This document shows positions 31,008-34,680 of a DNA stretch of 34,680 nt, piece after piece; within the stretch, counting starts at the first letter, position 1; the number at the start of each line of letters is the position of its first letter. The stretch comes from Amycolatopsis acidicola. Lineage in GTDB: Bacteria > Actinomycetota > Actinomycetes > Mycobacteriales > Pseudonocardiaceae. The notes under the pieces were generated by a model. That model was not told the DNA's origin. It saw nothing but the letters and a program-made list of their open reading frames with translations, and did not search any database. The DNA is taken from NCBI RefSeq assembly GCF_007713735.2, contig NZ_VMNW02000089.1:1-34680 (forward strand). The letters are read 5' to 3'. Both the position numbers and the translations under genes were made by a program.

Positions 31008-32092
31008 CGGACCTCCTTGTCCAGCCAGCAGGAGATGCGCCCCGCGATGTCGGCCGCCGCGCCCGGCTGGCCGACGAGATAGTGGTTGTAGTCGGCGACT
31101 TCGATCAGCTCGGCGGGCCCGGCGGCCGCTTCGTACATCGCCCGCGAGTCACCGGCGAACGCGGCCTGGTCGGCGAGCAGCGGCATCACGAGCGTCGGGA
31201 TCCGCACGTCGGGCAGGTCCTTGAGCGCGTCGGCCCTCGTGTGCGTGAGGCTCCAGGTGCTGAGCCAGCTGCGCAGGGTGGTGAACCGCGCCAGTCCTCC
31301 GGCCGCGGTGTTCGCGACGGCCGGATCGCCGTACATGCTGCCGACTTGGCGATCACTCGGGTCGAGCGTCAGGTCGAGGAAGCGCGGGTCCGCGACAGTG
31401 CGGTGCACGACGAACGCCCGATCGGTCGCCCCGCGTTCTTCGACCCGGGCCAGCTCGGCGAGAGCCCACCGGTCGATGCGGTCGATCCGCGCGAGCTGCT
31501 GTTCGCGATACCCGGCGACCCACTCGCGGTCGTACGGCGCCGTGCGTCCCGGTTCGTAGAGATTCCATTGTGGGTCAACGGAAAACGGATCGTCCTCGTC
31601 GACGACGGACGGGTCGATCCAGGTGCTCAGCACTCGGGCACGACCGGGATGCGCGCCGACGAGCAACAGCGCGTCCGCGCCGTGCTTACCCGCTCTCGCC
31701 GCCTGCGCCTGGTAGAAGGACGCGAGCGGCCCGCCACCACTGAAGCCGAGCAGAGCGACTTTCCGGAAGCCGAGCTCCTCGCGCATCCAGTCCACCGCGG
31801 AGCCCAGGTCGGACGCGGCGTTCTCCATCAGCAGCGCGGCTTCGTTGCCGGTGTAACGGGTGTTGACGCCCATCACGGGCAACCCGGCTTCTGCCAGCGG
31901 CGCCAGCAGGAAGTGGGTCAGAAAGTTCGACGCGGGATGCGCCATCACCAGCCCGAGCTCCCGGTCGTCCGATGTGGACACCAGGTTCCCGTGCAGCAGC
32001 GGGTAGTGCCGCGACAGCCCGGAGTGCATCTCGACCCGGCTGCCGGTGCTGCCGGTCTCGTAGGGGATCCGCTGGAAGCTTTCGGAGATCAT
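31004..32092 (-). CDS. Alpha/beta-hydrolase family protein
   Basis: The product has 362 residues from ATG 32092, which overlaps the multicopper oxidase stop (ATGA at 32089-32092). The nucleophile elbow GFSGGG is at 116-121 (Ser118). The preceding strand (RKVALLGF) and a late histidine, His337 in ADYNHYLVGQ, complete the triad pattern, with an acid near PTLVMPLLADQAAF. The middle third is a helical lid. It likely cleaves an ester, lactone or C-C bond, as do the meta-cleavage hydrolases; the exact reaction is not readable. The frame remains open upstream for hundreds of codons, but that extension is antisense/out-of-frame to the oxidase gene and is rejected. Confidence 0.88.
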   Translation of the reverse strand: MISESFQRIPYETGSTGSRVEMHSGLSRHYPLLHGNLVSTSDDRELGLVMAHPASNFLTHFLLAPLAEAGLPVMGVNTRYTGNEAALLMENAASDLGSAVDWMREELGFRKVALLGFSGGGPLASFYQAQAARAGKHGADALLLVGAHPGRARVLSTWIDPSVVDEDDPFSVDPQWNLYEPGRTAPYDREWVAGYREQQLARIDRIDRWALAELARVEERGATDRAFVVHRTVADPRFLDLTLDPSDRQVGSMYGDPAVANTAAGGLARFTTLRSWLSTWSLTHTRADALKDLPDVRIPTLVMPLLADQAAFAGDSRAMYEAAAGPAELIEVADYNHYLVGQPGAAADIAGRISCWLDKEVR

Positions 32093-33915
32093 GCGTTCAC
32101 CGTCCGGTAGCGCAGCATCATGTCGTGGTCCTCGTGGTCGAGCAGGTGGCAGTGCCAGACGTAACCCCGCAGGTCTTCGCCGAAGCTCTCGTCGGGGTCG
32201 AAGCCGAGTTCGCCGGCCGACGGGAAGCGGACGACGATGCGCGTGACGGTGTTGCCGTCGGTGCGCACGGTGTCCTTCCAGCCGGCCTCCCAGGCCTCGG
32301 GCGGGGTCAGCGGGCCGGTGACGAACTCGTCGGCCGGCGGGTTCCATTTCTTCCCCACCTCGGGTTGTGGATAACGGCGCGTGTAGGCGCCGGTGTCGAT
32401 CGGCTGTCGGCCCAGCACCCGGAAGTTGACGAGATGGAGGTGGATCGGGTGCGGGTCGGGGGTGACGTCGATCAGGTTCCACAGCTCGGTGGTGCCCTGG
32501 CGCGGCAGCTCGATGTCCTCGCTGGCGAACATCAGGTTGTTCAGGCTCATCATCGCGGGCGGCAGGCGCGGTTCCACGGGCTGGCTGATCGTGAGATTGC
32601 GGACTCGGCGCGGTTTCCCGATGGGCGGGAGCCGTGGTGGCTGGCCTATGCCCCCGCGCAGAGTCGAAGGGACAGCATCGGAAAACCCGCGCGCGGCGGT
32701 GGCGCGGAAGCGGCAGAAGTAAGGCATCGTGACCTCGCCGAGGATCGCGGCCTGGCCGGGCACCGGCTCGTTGTTGCGCAGCACCACCGTTTCCCCGGGC
32801 CGGAGCAGGTCGAAATCCACGAGCAGGTCGACCCGCTCGGCCGGGGCGACGCGCACCGAAGTGGTGGCAACGGGCGCGTCGAGCAGCCCGCCGTCGGTGC
32901 CGATCACCCAGAACCTCATGCCATTGCTGAAGAACAGGTTCGCCACGCTGTAGGACGCGGCGTTGAGGAGCCGGAACCGGTAGAGCCCGCGGGCCACTTC
33001 GAGCTCCGGCCAGACCACGCCGTTCACCAGCCCGGTGTCGCCGACCGCGCCGCCTTCCCAGCTTCCCCGCGGCACGATCGGCGTCGAGCGCACGCTCTGC
33101 GCGCCGTCCGCGGTGAAGATCTTTTCCTGGAGTACCAAGGGAATCTCGTACTCGCCCGACGGCAGGCCGAGCGGGTTGCCCGGCCGCCCGGTGTCCCAGC
33201 GGTCGCGCACGAGGTACGTCGAGGCGAGCCCGGCGTAGACGTTGAGCCGGGTGATGCCCATCGCGTGGTCGTGGTACCAGAGCGCGGCGGCTTCCTGGTT
33301 GCCGCCGAACCGGTGGACGAAGTCCTCCCCCGGCCGGATCGTCAGGTCCGGATGCCCGTCGTAGCGAGGTTGCGTGACTCCGCCGTGCAGATGCAGGACG
33401 CTGCGCGGGCTCGTGCGGTCCGCTTCGGAGGCGCCGTCGAGTGTGGTGTCGACGTCCTTCGCGAAGACGTGCCGGGCGAGCCGGTTGCGGTAGGTCAGCG
33501 TGGTTTCGGTGCCACTTTGCGCTTCCAGGACCGGGCCGAGGTAGTCCACCCCGCCGTAGCCGAAGGCGGGCGACGGGTCCAGTTCGGAGTGGAACCGGTG
33601 CGTGCCGGCGGCCGCGTCGAGGGTGAAGGAATCGCCGGTGCGCAAGGGAAGCCGGGGCATCGCGTCGGCGAACGGGCGCACCGGCGGTGAGTGGAAGATC
33701 AGCGGCGAAAGGTTCGGCGGCCGGCTCGCGCCGGTCAAGGGCGCGGCGGTCGGAAAGCGGCTCGCGGCGGCCGAGGGCCCTGCCGCCGCAGTCGGCTGGC
33801 GGCTCGCGCCGGCCAAGGGCACGGCCGCCGCGGTCGGTAGCTGGCTCGCGCCGGCCAGGGGCACGGCCGCCGCCGCGGTTCGCAGGATCGTCCGCCGGTT
33901 CATCTGCCGGGCCAT
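32089..33915 (-). CDS. Multicopper oxidase (Tat-exported, bilirubin-oxidase/CotA-like)
   Basis: The product has 608 residues from ATG 33915, eight bases after GAGGAG. The N-terminus MARQMNRRTILRTAAAAVPL is a twin-arginine signal, so the folded, copper-loaded enzyme is exported. After a repeat-rich linker, three cupredoxin domains carry all copper motifs: HLHGG, WYHDHAMG, HPIHLHLVNF, and the final HCHLLDHEDHDMM with the type 1 Cys and axial Met. Such enzymes couple one-electron oxidation of phenols or metals to reduction of O2 to water. As the first gene of the operon and next to the TetR, it would oxidise the phenolic substrate outside the membrane. It is divergent from the TetR with the palindromic operator between. 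Confidence 0.94.
   Translation of the reverse strand: MARQMNRRTILRTAAAAVPLAGASQLPTAAAVPLAGASRQPTAAAGPSAAASRFPTAAPLTGASRPPNLSPLIFHSPPVRPFADAMPRLPLRTGDSFTLDAAAGTHRFHSELDPSPAFGYGGVDYLGPVLEAQSGTETTLTYRNRLARHVFAKDVDTTLDGASEADRTSPRSVLHLHGGVTQPRYDGHPDLTIRPGEDFVHRFGGNQEAAALWYHDHAMGITRLNVYAGLASTYLVRDRWDTGRPGNPLGLPSGEYEIPLVLQEKIFTADGAQSVRSTPIVPRGSWEGGAVGDTGLVNGVVWPELEVARGLYRFRLLNAASYSVANLFFSNGMRFWVIGTDGGLLDAPVATTSVRVAPAERVDLLVDFDLLRPGETVVLRNNEPVPGQAAILGEVTMPYFCRFRATAARGFSDAVPSTLRGGIGQPPRLPPIGKPRRVRNLTISQPVEPRLPPAMMSLNNLMFASEDIELPRQGTTELWNLIDVTPDPHPIHLHLVNFRVLGRQPIDTGAYTRRYPQPEVGKKWNPPADEFVTGPLTPPEAWEAGWKDTVRTDGNTVTRIVVRFPSAGELGFDPDESFGEDLRGYVWHCHLLDHEDHDMMLRYRTVNA
33715..33873 (-). repeat. 42-bp tandem repeat coding the signal-peptide/linker region of the oxidase
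   Basis: About 3.8 units of 42 bases encode 14-residue repeats (AAAVPLAGASQLPT, AAAVPLAGASRQPT, AAAGPSAAASRFPT, then a shorter AAPLTGASRPP). They lie directly after the twin-arginine motif, at residues 15-67, and extend the hydrophobic/Ala-rich signal and linker. Unit number probably varies between strains. Confidence 0.75.
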
Positions 33916-33953
33916 TCGAAGCACTCCTCGCCGGGTCGGCCGCGTCGCCGTCA

Positions 33954-33974
33954 CATACCGTACGGTACGGTATG
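33954..33974. promoter_or_regulatory. Perfect palindromic operator between oxidase operon and TetR gene
   Basis: The arms CATACCGTAC (33954-33963) and GTACGGTATG (33965-33974) flank one central G. The site is 38 bases upstream of the oxidase start and 68 bases upstream of the TetR start, so a TetR dimer here could block both divergent promoters. The core ACCGTACGGTACGGT (33957-33971) is repeated with one change before the mce operon at 17517. Confidence 0.8.
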
Positions 33975-34042
33975 TTGAGTGGCAAGCAGGCCGCCGCGAC
34001 TATCCTCGGCAGCGACCGCCCAACCAGCAGCGAAGGCAGGAC

Positions 34043-34660
34043 ATGGCTCGACCGGCATCCACCACCCGTGGCGGCGCGGGGGACAAACCCGGCCGCCGGC
34101 GCAATGCCGACCGGCTGTCGCTGGAGGACTGGACCAGCAAGGCGCTCGACCTGCTGATGACCGAGGGCGTGCACGCGGTCAAGATCACCCGGCTCTGCGA
34201 GGAGCTGGGGGTGACGAAGGGCAGCTTCTACTGGCATTTCGCCGACCTCGACGCGCTGATGGAGGCGATCGCGAACCGGTGGAGCGAGCTGACCAGGGAA
34301 ATACTGGGGCAGCTGGCGAAACTGGACCACCAGCCCCCGGTCGAACGCCTGCGCGCGATGGCGCACCGTCTGATCGACGACCGCTCCTGGACGGTCGAAC
34401 GCGCTCTGCGGGAATGGGCCCGCTCAGACACCCAGGTCGCCGCCACGGTCACCGAATCGGACCGGTTCGTGTTCGAACTGGTGCAGCAAGCGTTGCGGGA
34501 CCTGGGTTTCGATGCCCGGCAGGCGCGGCTGCGCTCGGGTTTGCTGGTCTACGCCGGGATCGGCTTCGCGCACGGGATGGCGGCACTCCCGAAACCCACG
34601 GTCACCGACATCGAGGACCTGCTGGACCTGATCACCACCGGGGCACCTCCGGCGCCGTAG
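34043..34660 (+). CDS. TetR/AcrR-family regulator of the catabolic and mce operons (proposed)
   Basis: The product has 205 residues from ATG 34043 (GAAGGCAGGA upstream). After a basic leader, the helix-turn-helix is LSLEDWTSKALDLLMTEGVH, AVKITRLCEELGVTKGSFYW, HFADLDALMEAI. The C-terminal domain (DRSWTVERALREWARSD, TVTDIEDLLDLITTG) is a typical helical ligand pocket with a tandem Trp/Arg entrance. The gene is divergent from the oxidase, and its likely operator is the 21-base palindrome at 33954-33974. Because the same core lies before yrbEA, I infer that it controls both operons and responds to the imported compound or an early product. This completes the window; only 20 bases follow. Confidence 0.9.
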   Translation: MARPASTTRGGAGDKPGRRRNADRLSLEDWTSKALDLLMTEGVHAVKITRLCEELGVTKGSFYWHFADLDALMEAIANRWSELTREILGQLAKLDHQPPVERLRAMAHRLIDDRSWTVERALREWARSDTQVAATVTESDRFVFELVQQALRDLGFDARQARLRSGLLVYAGIGFAHGMAALPKPTVTDIEDLLDLITTGAPPAP

Positions 34661-34680
34661 CCCCGCGGCCTGGGGGCGGG

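Noticed and set aside
28617..31082. 821-codon plus-strand open frame opposite the CrtC/AttH and MpaB-like genes
   Set aside because: Antisense shadow; the minus-strand genes have clear family motifs and coupled starts.
32093..34366. Very long minus-strand open frame continuing upstream of the alpha/beta hydrolase
   Set aside because: It runs out of frame through the multicopper oxidase gene, is Arg/Pro/Ala low complexity, and shows no family resemblance; the hydrolase starts at 32092 with an ATGA overlap.

Overview
The window is very GC-rich DNA with dense, often overlapping genes, GTG/TTG starts, class-E sortase chemistry, a six-gene mce operon, a mycofactocin-type SDR and many TetR regulators. 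This points to an actinomycete, most likely Amycolatopsis or another Pseudonocardiaceae member. A palindrome TCCAC(A/T)GTGGA that recurs at least six times fits that lineage. No rRNA, tRNA, CRISPR array, insertion sequence or prophage was seen; the assignment rests on protein style and composition, not on a marker gene.

Left part (1-8.1 kb) is a mosaic of small regulator/enzyme units. It holds the end of a LysR regulator, a decayed TetR/membrane-protein pair, a TetR regulator, a MarR regulator with a mycofactocin-coupled SDR, a guanidine-III riboswitch in front of a Gdx (SMR) guanidinium exporter, an unrecognised four-helix membrane protein, an isocitrate/isopropylmalate-type dehydrogenase, and a cytochrome P450 divergent from a TetR regulator with a clear palindromic operator between them.

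Middle part (8.1-17.5 kb) carries two large proteins that look like conflict or signalling machinery: a TIR / transmembrane / 14-blade WD40 protein and a DNA2/NAM7-like SF1 helicase with a glycine-rich hydrophobic patch and a coiled-coil insert. They are followed by a nitrilase-superfamily protein whose catalytic cysteine is replaced by alanine. Next come a processive family-2 glycosyltransferase with an N-terminal minisatellite and, in the same operon, a 53-residue protein that is almost nothing but a LAXTG sortase signal.

Right part (17.5-34.7 kb) looks like one functional island. A complete mce lipid-import operon (yrbEA-yrbEB-mceABCDEF, plus strand) converges on a six-gene catabolic operon (minus strand). 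Reading in transcription order, that operon encodes a Tat-exported multicopper oxidase, an alpha/beta hydrolase, an MpaB-like (DUF2236) oxygenase, a CrtC/AttH lipocalin-like protein, homogentisate 1,2-dioxygenase and an aldehyde dehydrogenase. A divergent TetR gene closes the window. The operator between that TetR gene and the oxidase (15-bp core ACCGTACGGTACGGT) recurs with one changed base (ACCGTATGGTACGGT) in front of yrbEA, 16.4 kb away. I infer one TetR regulon joining import of a hydrophobic compound to its degradation. The enzyme set (side-chain oxygenase, hydrolase, aldehyde dehydrogenase, ring-cleaving dioxygenase) would suit a prenylated or alkylated phenol/hydroquinone. This is the best candidate here for an undescribed system; the substrate is a hypothesis.
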